A DNA stretch of 64,000 nt. It comes from Planctobacterium marinum. GTDB lineage: Bacteria; Pseudomonadota; Gammaproteobacteria; Enterobacterales; Alteromonadaceae. The DNA lies in assembly GCF_020687805.1 (NCBI RefSeq), contig NZ_JAJEWQ010000001.1:963232-1027231 (forward strand). Reading direction: 5' to 3'. This document shows, one piece after another, positions 33,200 through 41,227 of this stretch (within the stretch, counting starts at the first letter, position 1; each line of letters opens with the position of its first letter). Both the position numbers and the translations under genes were made by a program. The notes below the pieces were generated by a model. It had not been told where the DNA came from and made no database searches. It saw only the letters and a program-made list of their open reading frames with translations.

Positions 33200-33985
33200 T
33201 TATCCGGCATTCACATTGCCCAGATTTGCGATTTTCACCGGCATCTGACTAATACTGTTGATCACAGACATGGTGAAGCCTGGCCCCTCGTTTTCCAGTA
33301 CCCCCGAGGGCAAATAAAATATGGTTTGTGAAGCAGACGGGTACAATGCAGCATCCAGTGTATGCCAGGTGTTTTGATGATGAGCTTCCACCCAGGCGTG
33401 ACCAAAGGAGTTCACCGAATCGTCTTCTTCCATAACGACGGTGCCCAGTACCACTCTGGCAGGAATACCCAGCGCACGAGCCAGGGCGGCGGTCAGCACC
33501 GCAAATTCAGTGCAATCACCACTGCGGGAAGCGGCAACTTTAGACGCAATATTAAAATTGTGTACATAGGTTGGGTTGTCAATATAACGGCTTACAAATC
33601 GGGTTATATCCACCAATTGCCATCCGGCCTCGCTGTGCTCCGCTTTAAATTGTGCCACAAGCGCGTTGACTTCAGGTTCATCAAAATCCACCACAAAACT
33701 GTTCAGCAAGTACCTGTCGGTAACGGGTCCGGTGTACTGTGGTGTGCTGGATAATCGTATCTGCAGCACATTGTGTTGTCCTTTGCTGGCAACCACATGC
33801 TGCCAACCATCGAAGCTGGACAGCGTTTTATCAACGTTACTGACTTCGATTTCAAACTGAATCTGATTGTGCAGCGGCAAAGATAACCCTTGTGCCAACT
33901 GCAGCGGAACCTGGTGCAATGGCGGCGTGTCCGCATGAACAGTACCGACAAGCAAACTAACGAGCATCAACAGACTCCGCTTCAT
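33200..33985 (-). CDS. Secreted transglutaminase-like cysteine protease domain protein
   Basis: 261 residues with a signal peptide (LLMLVSLLVGTVHA). The transglutaminase-like triad is visible: Cys in SRSGDCTEFAVLTAALARALGIPARVVLG, His in FGHAWVEAH, and Asp in WHTLDAAL. It is translated from an ATGA overlap with the preceding secreted protein, so the two are coupled and probably act together in the periplasm. Bacterial members are peptidases or amidases more often than crosslinkers. The substrate is unknown. Confidence 0.88.
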   Translation of the reverse strand: MKRSLLMLVSLLVGTVHADTPPLHQVPLQLAQGLSLPLHNQIQFEIEVSNVDKTLSSFDGWQHVVASKGQHNVLQIRLSSTPQYTGPVTDRYLLNSFVVDFDEPEVNALVAQFKAEHSEAGWQLVDITRFVSRYIDNPTYVHNFNIASKVAASRSGDCTEFAVLTAALARALGIPARVVLGTVVMEEDDSVNSFGHAWVEAHHQNTWHTLDAALYPSASQTIFYLPSGVLENEGPGFTMSVINSISQMPVKIANLGNVNAG

Positions 33986-35214
33986 GGCAACACGGGCTCA
34001 CCAACAACCGAAATTAATTCAATGTCCAGTGTCACCGGTCCTTGTGCCATTGAGCCTTTGCGCAATATCCCCTTGTTGTCGGACAAAAATTGTAAGGCAA
34101 ATGGCCCCATATCCATTTTCAAATTCGCCTCTTCATTATCAGTTACTTTACTGAAGCTCACTTCAGTAACTGTTACCGGGTCCGCTTCTGCCACCCACAT
34201 ACTCTGTGACACCTGGCCCTGTTCAGAGTCCAGCAAATCCAGTGATACCAGGTAACTGCCATAGTCTGACAACAAAGCGCCTTCATGGGATAACACCGCC
34301 GAGACAGGTTTGCCCTGCATTTCCCCTGCCACTTGCCATTTACCCTCGGATTGGCTGAGGTCAAACTGAGAGTTCAGAGTGCTGTTTTCTATGGTGTGGG
34401 TAGAGGCATTGATCAGTGCACCTTCCGCGGTACTCCAGGAGATATCGACACCGTCAGTGCGCGAAACATTCGAAGCGTCTACAGGGGTCAGCAGTGCTGT
34501 TTTGGTGTGGGTTTTAATGTCGCCGTCCTGGTCAACTGAGTGGCTTTCGTAACCAAACCCGATGGGGATTCCGTTAAAGCTCAACCTGAATACCGGTTCA
34601 AAAAAGGTACTGCCTGAGGGCGATTTCTGGAAAAGTTTCACAAAGGACTCAAAAACCCGGTAAAAACTGTCTCTGTACCCCAACTCATTATGCATACACA
34701 CTTGCAGGCTTTGCTCCGTCTCAGCGGATAAGCCCTTAATTAATCCGGTAACCCGTTCCTTATTTTCACCGTCAAGAATGTACAGGGTATCCAGTGATAA
34801 AAAAGGCGTGTTGTTGATAACGCCGGTATCTATGGCCATGTTGTATTGACCAGACAGGGTCTTTTTATTCAGTTCCTCGACACCAGACAATCCTACTTCG
34901 ACCACCGCATACAATGAATTTGCCGGACCATCAAAACTGGTAAAACTGTAACACTCCAATGGCGAGCCGGTACCGATATCAATTAAGTAGTACCAATAGC
35001 CGTCTCCCGACTCCGCCAATGTCGCCTTACCAGGCACTTTGCCATTCACTTCCAGCGCGTCGATGGTAATGGTTGAACTGTCGCTGATTGTCAGCTCTCG
35101 TTGCATATCGTTTTGAAACCATTCGGGAAAGGTATTGATATCAATCAGGTCTTTGCCAAACGTACTGCTGCTGACAACAGACAAGAGTACAGCGGTACAA
35201 AATAGGGATTTCAT
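33982..35214 (-). CDS. Secreted protein of unknown family, coupled to transglutaminase
   Basis: 410 residues from the ATG at 35214, which has AAGGA seven bases upstream and gives a clean signal peptide (LFCTAVLLSVVSSSTFG). I do not recognise the family. The mature chain is beta-rich and contains paired phrases such as WYYLIDIGTGSPLECYSFTSFDG and FRLSFNGIPIGFGYESHSVDQDGD. Acidic loops are frequent. The 4-bp overlap (ATGA) with the transglutaminase-like gene implies a joint function. These two-gene pairs may process a periplasmic or surface polypeptide; this is inference from arrangement. Confidence 0.75.
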   Translation of the reverse strand: MKSLFCTAVLLSVVSSSTFGKDLIDINTFPEWFQNDMQRELTISDSSTITIDALEVNGKVPGKATLAESGDGYWYYLIDIGTGSPLECYSFTSFDGPANSLYAVVEVGLSGVEELNKKTLSGQYNMAIDTGVINNTPFLSLDTLYILDGENKERVTGLIKGLSAETEQSLQVCMHNELGYRDSFYRVFESFVKLFQKSPSGSTFFEPVFRLSFNGIPIGFGYESHSVDQDGDIKTHTKTALLTPVDASNVSRTDGVDISWSTAEGALINASTHTIENSTLNSQFDLSQSEGKWQVAGEMQGKPVSAVLSHEGALLSDYGSYLVSLDLLDSEQGQVSQSMWVAEADPVTVTEVSFSKVTDNEEANLKMDMGPFALQFLSDNKGILRKGSMAQGPVTLDIELISVVGEPVLP

Positions 35215-35399
35215 ACAGTCATTCCTTGAATCATTATTAAAGTGTTTCAGAGGATACACACTAACCGCCACAGAAGAAACTGGCAATTATTGTTAACTCA
35301 ATGTAAAAATGGACATGCAGGGTTTCCCAACTACACTAAATTCAGTGGGCTAAGCTCGTACACACAACGATAATACTAAGTAATCAGATGAGAGGCGGC

Positions 35400-37439
35400 A
35401 TGAACTATTTTGTTACCGGAATCACCGGTTTTGTAGGACAGCAATTTTTAGCGTCATTAAGCAAGCGAGAAGGAAAAATATTCGCGCTCGTGCGACCCGG
35501 ATCAGTGAAAAAAATAGAGAAAATGCGCTTTGAGCATGGTCTCTCAGCAGACAAGTTAGTTGCGGTAACCGGCGACCTGGGCGAGAAGTTGTGTGGTGTT
35601 GACCCAGCACAACTTGACAGCGTCGAGCACTTTTATCACCTGGGTGCCGTTTACGACTTAACTGCCGATCAGGCGCAGCAAAAAGAAGCCAATGTAACAG
35701 GCACCAAAGAGGCCATCGCCCTGGCCGAAAAGCTCAATGTAAAATGCTTTCACCACATCAGTTCTATTGTTGCCGCGGGTTTCTATCCGGGTGTATTCAA
35801 AGAAAATATGTTTGAAGAAGCCGTGGGCGTCGAGCAAAACCCTTACTTCCAAACTAAACATGAATCAGAAGCTCTGGTGCGTACCGAGTGTAACGTGCCA
35901 TGGCGTATTTATCGCCCCGGTATTGTGGTAGGTAACTCGAAGACCGGTTGGATTAACAAGATTGATGGCCCTTACTACTTCTTTAACCTGATTAATACCA
36001 TCGCTGAAATGCTGCCACGTTGGGTGCCTTTGCCCGTTTATCGCGGCAACCCCACCAATATAGTGCCGGTTGATTTCGTCGCTGACGCTCTTGACCACAT
36101 CAGCCACAAGCCGGATCTGGACGGTAAATGCTTTCATTTAACCAACCCAGAACCCATGACTTTCGGCAAGGTAATCAACAACTTCCTGAAAGCCGCTAAA
36201 GGACCAACGATGAAGCTGGATATTCCAGCGGAGCGACTACTGGATTTTCTGCCTGCGGGTCCCAGAATGTTCCTGAAAAACAAGGCCATTGTTCAGGGCG
36301 TGAAAATGCAGGTATTGGAAAACCTGAAAATTCCCAAAGAGGTCATGCTAACGGAATACCTCACTACCGAATACGACTGTAGTAATACCCTCGCCGCCCT
36401 CGAAGACAGTGATATCCATTGTCCTCAACTTAAAACCTATGCCCGCCGCTTGTGGAATTATTGGGAACAGCACCTCAATCCTGAGTACCTGAAACCCCAC
36501 TACCTGCCTGACGTGGTTAAAGGAAAACACATATTAATTACTGGCGGTTCTGAAGGCATTGGCCGCGAAGTGGCAGACAACTGTGCCAGGGCTGGAGCCA
36601 AAGTGATTCTGGTAGCCAGAACCCAGGAAAAACTGGATGCCGCAGTGGAAGAAATCAGAGCAGCGGGTGGTGATGCAGTGAGTTACTCCTGCGATCTGTC
36701 GGATCTCAACTCCCTGGATGATCTAACAGAGAAAGTGCTGAAAGATCATGGTCATGTGGATATCTTAATCAACAACGCTGGCCGTTCTATTCGTCGCTCG
36801 TTAAGACTCACCTACGAGCGCTTCCACGACTTCGAACGGGTGATGCAAATCAACTATTTCTCTGCTATTCGTCTGACTATGAACCTGCTACCTTCCATGG
36901 TTGAGCGCAAAACGGGTCACGTCGTCAATATTTCAACCATTGCCGCCATGAGTTCCGGTAGCCCGAGATTCTCATCCTATACCGCTTCAAAAAGCGCGTT
37001 GGATGCCTGGTCCAATACTGCGGCCTTTGAATATGCCTCTGACAACATTCAGTTTACCAATGTTCACATGCCGCTGGTACGCACTAAGATGATTGCCGCA
37101 ACAACGCAATATCAAAGTGTTAATGTGTTAACCACTGAACAGGCAGGAAAACTGGTTAACAGCGCGCTGATCAATCGCCCTGCAGAGGTTAACACCATGA
37201 CGGGCACCATCATCAGACAGTTGGGTATCCTGGCTCCGCAATTAAACCACCTGGTATTCTCCACTTTGTATCAGTTAACCGATGACTCAGAAGCCGCCAA
37301 AGCCTCAGCATCGGCCAAACCGGTTGAAGATGATAAGCATGCTATCGCCGATAAAGCGATGGACGCATTGCAACGCCTGAAGCTGGACAAGGAGACACTG
37401 GAAGCCGTGGACAACCTGCTGCGCGGTTACCATACCTGA
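35400..37439 (+). CDS. Two-domain SDR oxidoreductase, resembling bacterial fatty acyl-CoA reductase
   Basis: 679 residues from the ATG after GAGAGGCGGC. The N-terminal extended SDR domain (1-350) has the NAD(P) loop VTGITGFVGQQF, HHISSIVAAG and YFQTKHESEALV (YxxxK). The C-terminal classical SDR domain (about 375-600) has ITGGSEGIGREV, NNAGRS and YTASKSALDAW (YxxSK). This fused layout and length match the roughly 660-residue long-chain acyl-CoA reductases of Marinobacter that make fatty alcohol. A wax-ester synthase is not in the window. Alternative: a polyhydroxyalkanoate- or sterol-type dehydrogenase. It is monocistronic with its own terminator. Confidence 0.85.
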   Translation: MNYFVTGITGFVGQQFLASLSKREGKIFALVRPGSVKKIEKMRFEHGLSADKLVAVTGDLGEKLCGVDPAQLDSVEHFYHLGAVYDLTADQAQQKEANVTGTKEAIALAEKLNVKCFHHISSIVAAGFYPGVFKENMFEEAVGVEQNPYFQTKHESEALVRTECNVPWRIYRPGIVVGNSKTGWINKIDGPYYFFNLINTIAEMLPRWVPLPVYRGNPTNIVPVDFVADALDHISHKPDLDGKCFHLTNPEPMTFGKVINNFLKAAKGPTMKLDIPAERLLDFLPAGPRMFLKNKAIVQGVKMQVLENLKIPKEVMLTEYLTTEYDCSNTLAALEDSDIHCPQLKTYARRLWNYWEQHLNPEYLKPHYLPDVVKGKHILITGGSEGIGREVADNCARAGAKVILVARTQEKLDAAVEEIRAAGGDAVSYSCDLSDLNSLDDLTEKVLKDHGHVDILINNAGRSIRRSLRLTYERFHDFERVMQINYFSAIRLTMNLLPSMVERKTGHVVNISTIAAMSSGSPRFSSYTASKSALDAWSNTAAFEYASDNIQFTNVHMPLVRTKMIAATTQYQSVNVLTTEQAGKLVNSALINRPAEVNTMTGTIIRQLGILAPQLNHLVFSTLYQLTDDSEAAKASASAKPVEDDKHAIADKAMDALQRLKLDKETLEAVDNLLRGYHT

Positions 37440-37487
37440 CGGAATGCCTGCACAGGCAAACTCTACAGATATTCCACATACAATTTA

Positions 37488-37520
37488 AAAGGTGCTGCTC
37501 GAAAGAGCCGCACCTTTTTT
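37488..37520 (+). terminator. Rho-independent terminator after the two-domain SDR
   Basis: Stem AAAGGTGC / GCACCTTT plus inner GCTC / GAGC with a GAAA tetraloop and one internal mismatch, ending in six T. Confidence 0.9.
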
Positions 37521-37530
37521 GATATGAGAG

Positions 37531-37755
37531 TCACCCTTTCAGAGCTTGTCGATACGCCTCTACCGGCAATCCTCCAACACCCCAATTGGCCAGCTCTACT
37601 TCGCTGATCACCACATGGGTAGTAGCCGGATCTTTGTGAATCTCCCGCTGTAACAACTCGGTGACGCCTTTGATCAGGTTCGCTTTTTGCGCTGCGCTGA
37701 TCCCTTGCCCATTTTCTCCACCTTCTTTGGTAATTTGAATATTTACGTATGGCAT
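37531..37755 (-). CDS. 4-oxalocrotonate tautomerase family protein
   Basis: 74 residues, the usual size of the small tautomerases. After Met removal the N-terminal residue is the catalytic Pro (MPYVNIQIT). The body GENGQGISAAQKANLIKGVTELLQ matches the family. It is the last gene of a three-gene minus-strand set (GST, NTF2-like, tautomerase) divergent from a LysR regulator. Its substrate is unknown; the setting suggests turnover of a small electrophile or enol. Confidence 0.88.
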   Translation of the reverse strand: MPYVNIQITKEGGENGQGISAAQKANLIKGVTELLQREIHKDPATTHVVISEVELANWGVGGLPVEAYRQALKG

Positions 37756-37767
37756 TTTTTACCTCCT

Positions 37768-38160
37768 TTAAGGTTTATCTGCGTACATTTTATTGACGAT
37801 ACGCCACTGCCCGTCTTCCCTTAGTAACCCCAGAAAATCGATAAACACATCATCCAGCAAAGGACATAACACCTTAACCATTGCCTGTTCACCAATAATT
37901 TCCAGCGTCAGTATTTGATAATCAAAGGCCGCACCTGTTTCAGCCGGAACCGGACGATCTTCCACCCGCGCCAACCACTGATTGAGGTCCCGGCGAATGC
38001 CCGGTGCCTTGAGCACACAGTCTTCACTAAACAGAGTGCGTAGCAACCCGGTATTGGCAAAATGCAGTCCTTCGAAATAGTGCTGAACAATCTCTCGGAT
38101 CTGGCTTTCAGCTTCAGGCATTGATAAAGCTTCAGATTGTTCAGCCAACACTTTCAGCAT
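37768..38160 (-). CDS. NTF2-like (SnoaL/SgcJ-type) protein, putative nuclear transport factor 2 family
   Basis: About 130 residues from ATG 38160 (MLKVLAEQSEAL); further upstream codons exist but fall within the GST gene, and ATG 38121 is an alternative. It has the cone-shaped NTF2 fold pattern: REIVQHYFEGLHFANTGLLRTLFSEDCVLKAPG, then VLCPLLDDVFIDFLGLLREDGQWRIVNKMYAD at the end. It overlaps the GST gene by 20 bp, so it is in the same operon. The function may be lyase/isomerase or small-molecule binding. Confidence 0.8.
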   Translation of the reverse strand: MLKVLAEQSEALSMPEAESQIREIVQHYFEGLHFANTGLLRTLFSEDCVLKAPGIRRDLNQWLARVEDRPVPAETGAAFDYQILTLEIIGEQAMVKVLCPLLDDVFIDFLGLLREDGQWRIVNKMYADKP

Positions 38161-38755
38161 CCTTATTTTGCTCTGCCAACGCCGTCTGGAAAGCGTCATG
38201 TTCTAACACCTGTTGAATCATGCGCTGCGCTTTTTCACCGATGCGGATATCCACCGGGAAAAACTGCCCCCAGCGGGAATACACTGCTAGTAGCACATCT
38301 GCCGGAGATAATTCAGTTCCCCGCAAATAAGGCCCTTCACCCAGCTTAGCTTCCACTACTTGCCACAATTGATTGATGGCCTGGGCGGCGGCATTGAAAA
38401 ATTCAAGGCGTACCTGTTCATCCTGAATGTGATTTGCCGCAAAAAATAATCGGCTGTAAGCCGGATGCATACTGGCGTTTGCCAACATCATGTACTCAAT
38501 TGCCGTCTGTCTCGCTTCACCACTCACTGGCATCAATGGGTTTGGATGATTATCCAGCAAATGCAAGATAATGGCCGCACCCTCGGTGTAAAGTCGCTCG
38601 CCTGTTGCCAAAGCTGGCACCATTTTCGTGGGATTAACGGTTTCATAATCTGATAGTGATTTTGCAGACTTGAGTCTGGGTGTTTGCCCCAGTAATTTCA
38701 GAATGGTATGGGTTGCCAATGAACAGGAATCAGGCACATAGTAAAGGGTATACAT
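38141..38755 (-). CDS. Glutathione S-transferase family protein
   Basis: 204 residues. The N-domain opens YTLYYVPDSCSLATHTILKLLG, with the PDSCS... pattern of beta-class bacterial GSTs (catalytic Cys). TKMVPALATGERLYTEGAAIILHLLD carries the cis-Pro and the glutathione gamma-glutamyl site. The C-domain contains ELSPADVLLAVYSRW. It is divergent from a LysR regulator and heads the GST-NTF2-tautomerase operon. Confidence 0.9.
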   Translation of the reverse strand: MYTLYYVPDSCSLATHTILKLLGQTPRLKSAKSLSDYETVNPTKMVPALATGERLYTEGAAIILHLLDNHPNPLMPVSGEARQTAIEYMMLANASMHPAYSRLFFAANHIQDEQVRLEFFNAAAQAINQLWQVVEAKLGEGPYLRGTELSPADVLLAVYSRWGQFFPVDIRIGEKAQRMIQQVLEHDAFQTALAEQNKDAESVG

Positions 38756-38888
38756 TGCATTACTCTCCAGGTTAATCAGCTTAATTGCTGTAGGGACAGT
38801 TTGCGCTGCAAACCCAACAACAAAAACACTACAAATGGAATTGCATTAGTGCCAAAATGGAATCAATTAAATCTATCGCACAAGGCTA

Positions 38889-39767
38889 ATGAATAAATTA
38901 CGGGGCATGTTTCTGTTTAGTCGTCTGGCCGAACTGGGCAGCTTTGTTGCAGTGGCAGAAGAAATTGATTCCACCGCTTCAATGGTGAGCAAAGAAATTC
39001 AGAAACTGGAGCAGGACATTGGTGCCCGCCTGCTGCACCGCTCTACCCGCAAGATTCAGTTAACGCCTGTTGGAGAAGGTTATCTGGAGCGTTGCCGACA
39101 GATTTTAGCTCAGGTTAATGAAGCTGATGCCTATGTGCAGCAAAGTCAAAATAGTATGCGCGGAAAATTACGCATCAATATGCCCATGGTATTAGGTCTG
39201 ACGGACCTGAGCCTGGTCATCGCCGACTATATGCGCACTTATCCCGATGTTGAGCTGGACATTCATTTGGGAGACGAAAGTGTGGATTTATTGGAAGGCG
39301 GTTTTGATCTTGGTTTTCGCGCCAGTAGTCAGTTACTGGATTCGGGATATGTTGGCAAACCTTTAAAAGCGTTTGATTATCATATTTGTGCTGCACCGCA
39401 ATATTTAAAAACCCACGCCCCGATTAAAACTGTCCAGGATCTCACTCAGCACAACTGCTTTGAATACAGTTATTTCAAAGGTGGTAAGGTATGGCCGGTG
39501 GCACAGGGCATCAATATCAAGGGCAACCTAAAGGCCAATAACACGCTAATGATTCGCGACGCCGTGGAAGCCGGGCTAGGTCTGGCCTTTTTGCCCGGCT
39601 TTGTGGCCAAACCGGGATTAGACAGTGGTCGCTTGCAGGAAGTGTTAAAAGAACAACCTAAACCTAAGCTCACCCTGTACGCCCTCTATCCCAACAGAAA
39701 ACACTTGCCGCCAGCGCTGTCTAAATTTATTGAATTTATTCAAAACTGGTTCGCCAAATCAGGTTAA
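38889..39767 (+). CDS. LysR-family regulator (AaeR/DsdC-like layout), divergent from GST operon
   Basis: 292 residues, typical LysR length. The HTH (LFSRLAELGSFVAVAEEIDSTASMVSKEIQKLEQDIGARLLHRSTRKIQLT) is at the N-terminus, with a LysR effector domain from about residue 90 (RGKLRINMPMVLGL). It is divergently transcribed from the GST-NTF2-tautomerase operon, so it probably controls that operon. Confidence 0.9.
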   Translation: MNKLRGMFLFSRLAELGSFVAVAEEIDSTASMVSKEIQKLEQDIGARLLHRSTRKIQLTPVGEGYLERCRQILAQVNEADAYVQQSQNSMRGKLRINMPMVLGLTDLSLVIADYMRTYPDVELDIHLGDESVDLLEGGFDLGFRASSQLLDSGYVGKPLKAFDYHICAAPQYLKTHAPIKTVQDLTQHNCFEYSYFKGGKVWPVAQGINIKGNLKANNTLMIRDAVEAGLGLAFLPGFVAKPGLDSGRLQEVLKEQPKPKLTLYALYPNRKHLPPALSKFIEFIQNWFAKSG

Positions 39768-39782
39768 CAGGACTTAATTTAC

Positions 39783-40700
39783 TTAAAACTCAGCTGCAAA
39801 GCTCTCTTTAGCAAACTGCACTTTTTTCTTTTCCCTGGCAGATTTTTTCGTTACCAGTGACAGGTTAAAATCATAGTTCAGCTTATCTGGTTTTATCAGT
39901 CGAATTTCACCGCGATTTAACTCCTGTTGGATTTGGCTTTGTGGCAAATAACCCAGATAACAACCTGACATCACCATCACCTTTCGGGTCTCAAACTGAT
40001 AAGCCCTCGCAGACAAATTGAGATGTCGCAACTGCTCTTGCCCCATGTGATCAATTTCAATCCCGGGATGAATAGCCTGTTGTTGCTCCAATGTTGTTTC
40101 AGTAATATCCGAATCCAACACTGAAAACAGTGGATGATCTTTGCCGCAACACAGGAATATGGGCTCAGATACCAGCGGCGCATACTCCAGTCCGTCGATA
40201 TTGTGATACGGCGGGATCAGGCCAACATGGGCTTTATCAGCCAACAAGGCTTGTTCAATGTTAGCCAATGATTCGATGTCCAGCACCAGATGCAAATTAC
40301 CAGCTTGTTGATTAATTTTAGCGATGACTCTGGCGAGCTTTTTTTGGTATTCACCGGACAGCTGGTCCGAACAGAGTATCACCAGCTCGCCACTCATGGC
40401 TTTGCCCAGATTACTCACGAGAAACGAAAAATCCGTCATGGAGTCAAACAGCGTCAATGCCGCATGATACACCTGCTGTCCTTCTTCAGTCAGCGCAAAG
40501 CCCCCACGCCCACGACGACACAAGGTCAGTCCCATTCGGGTTTCCAGATTCGACATATGAACACTGATGGTGGAACGCGTGACATTTAGACTGGACTCTG
40601 CCGCCGCAAAACCACCGCTTTCAACCACGGTTTTAAAAATACGCAGCAGCCGTAAATCGTACTCTGTGATGGGTTTAGGAATAACCGAAGAACGTTTCAA
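39783..40700 (-). CDS. LysR-family transcriptional regulator
   Basis: 305 residues. The N-terminal HTH (RLLRIFKTVVESGGFAAAESSLNVTRSTISVHMSNLETRMGL, then CRRGRGGFALTEEGQQVY) is followed by the substrate-binding domain. It resembles LysR proteins of the DmlR/HdfR type. The target is unknown. The preceding 527 bp holds a structured element rather than a divergent gene. Confidence 0.88.
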   Translation of the reverse strand: MKRSSVIPKPITEYDLRLLRIFKTVVESGGFAAAESSLNVTRSTISVHMSNLETRMGLTLCRRGRGGFALTEEGQQVYHAALTLFDSMTDFSFLVSNLGKAMSGELVILCSDQLSGEYQKKLARVIAKINQQAGNLHLVLDIESLANIEQALLADKAHVGLIPPYHNIDGLEYAPLVSEPIFLCCGKDHPLFSVLDSDITETTLEQQQAIHPGIEIDHMGQEQLRHLNLSARAYQFETRKVMVMSGCYLGYLPQSQIQQELNRGEIRLIKPDKLNYDFNLSLVTKKSAREKKKVQFAKESFAAEF

Positions 40701-40887
40701 TGTTTTAACATCTTAAAACTGAATATACTTAGTTTGATTTTGAAGCCCATCGCTCTATAAATCAAGGAGGTGAGAAGTTTTCCTTGTATCATGTTGAAAT
40801 TAAATCAACTTACAATTAGTTCGTTCTAAAAATCACTACAATTCTATGTTCGAAGTGCCTTTCCGGGGTTCCCTTTTAGGCGCTATA

Positions 40888-41084
40888 ACTTCCGCTTTCA
40901 GAAGAAACAACAGTTAGAGATATCAGGGAAGATATCTCAATCAATGCCAGTATAGGGACATACTGTCATTGATGGTCACTGTTGTTCTGAAAGCGGAGGT
41001 TTTGCTTTTGCGCGTCAAGGGCTGCGGGGGTTTCTTAAGGGGTGTCGCAGACAACATCCCTTGAGGCGCTGTCGGCGCTCCGAC
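40888..41084 (+). ncRNA. Candidate structured RNA with two AGGGA hexaloops
   Basis: Domain 1: an outer stem of 16 bp plus 7 bp (40888-40914 with 40978-41000; one G-U pair, one four-base bulge) closes a three-way junction. Hairpin A is GAGATATC / GATATCTC with loop AGGGAA. Hairpin B is ATCAATG/CATTGAT plus CAGTAT/ATACTG with loop AGGGAC. Domain 2: GCGCGTCAAGGG pairs with CCCTTGAGGCGC (11 of 12) around CTGCG/CGCAG. Domain 3: GTCGG-CGCT-CCGAC. The strand was chosen because both plus-strand loops carry ANGGA, the CsrA/RsmA recognition form. Neither expression nor strand is known. Confidence 0.45.
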
Positions 41085-41177
41085 ATTACAACAAAAGACG
41101 TTGAAGTTAGCACTTTCTGCAAACAACATTCTTTTAATATGCCATCAACCAAAAATAGATTATGTGAAACCACACAC

Positions 41178-41199
41178 AAAAGGCGACCCGCAGGCCGCC
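41178..41199 (-). terminator. Terminator of the minus-strand 41228-43405 gene
   Basis: On the minus strand GGCGGCC-TGCG-GGTCGCC forms a 7-bp stem (one G-U) with a UGCG tetraloop, followed by TTTT, about 30 bp after the stop. Confidence 0.85.
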
Positions 41200-41227
41200 A
41201 TAACTTACAACATGAAGCTGATGTTGA

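Larger units (their letters stand above)
40701..41227. other. 527-bp intergenic region with complex folding potential
   Basis: No protein gene is convincing here. The region holds the multi-branched element at 40888-41084 and a minus-strand terminator at 41178-41199. The rest, 40701-40887, is AT-rich and would include the LysR promoter; it also has a minor CAAGGA / TCCTTG dyad at about 40763-40786. Confidence 0.7.

Noticed and set aside
40888-41084. Retron msr-msd, group II intron or integron attC site
   Set aside because: No reverse transcriptase or integrase is nearby, and no intron domain V or attC core (GTTRRRY/RYYYAAC) was found.
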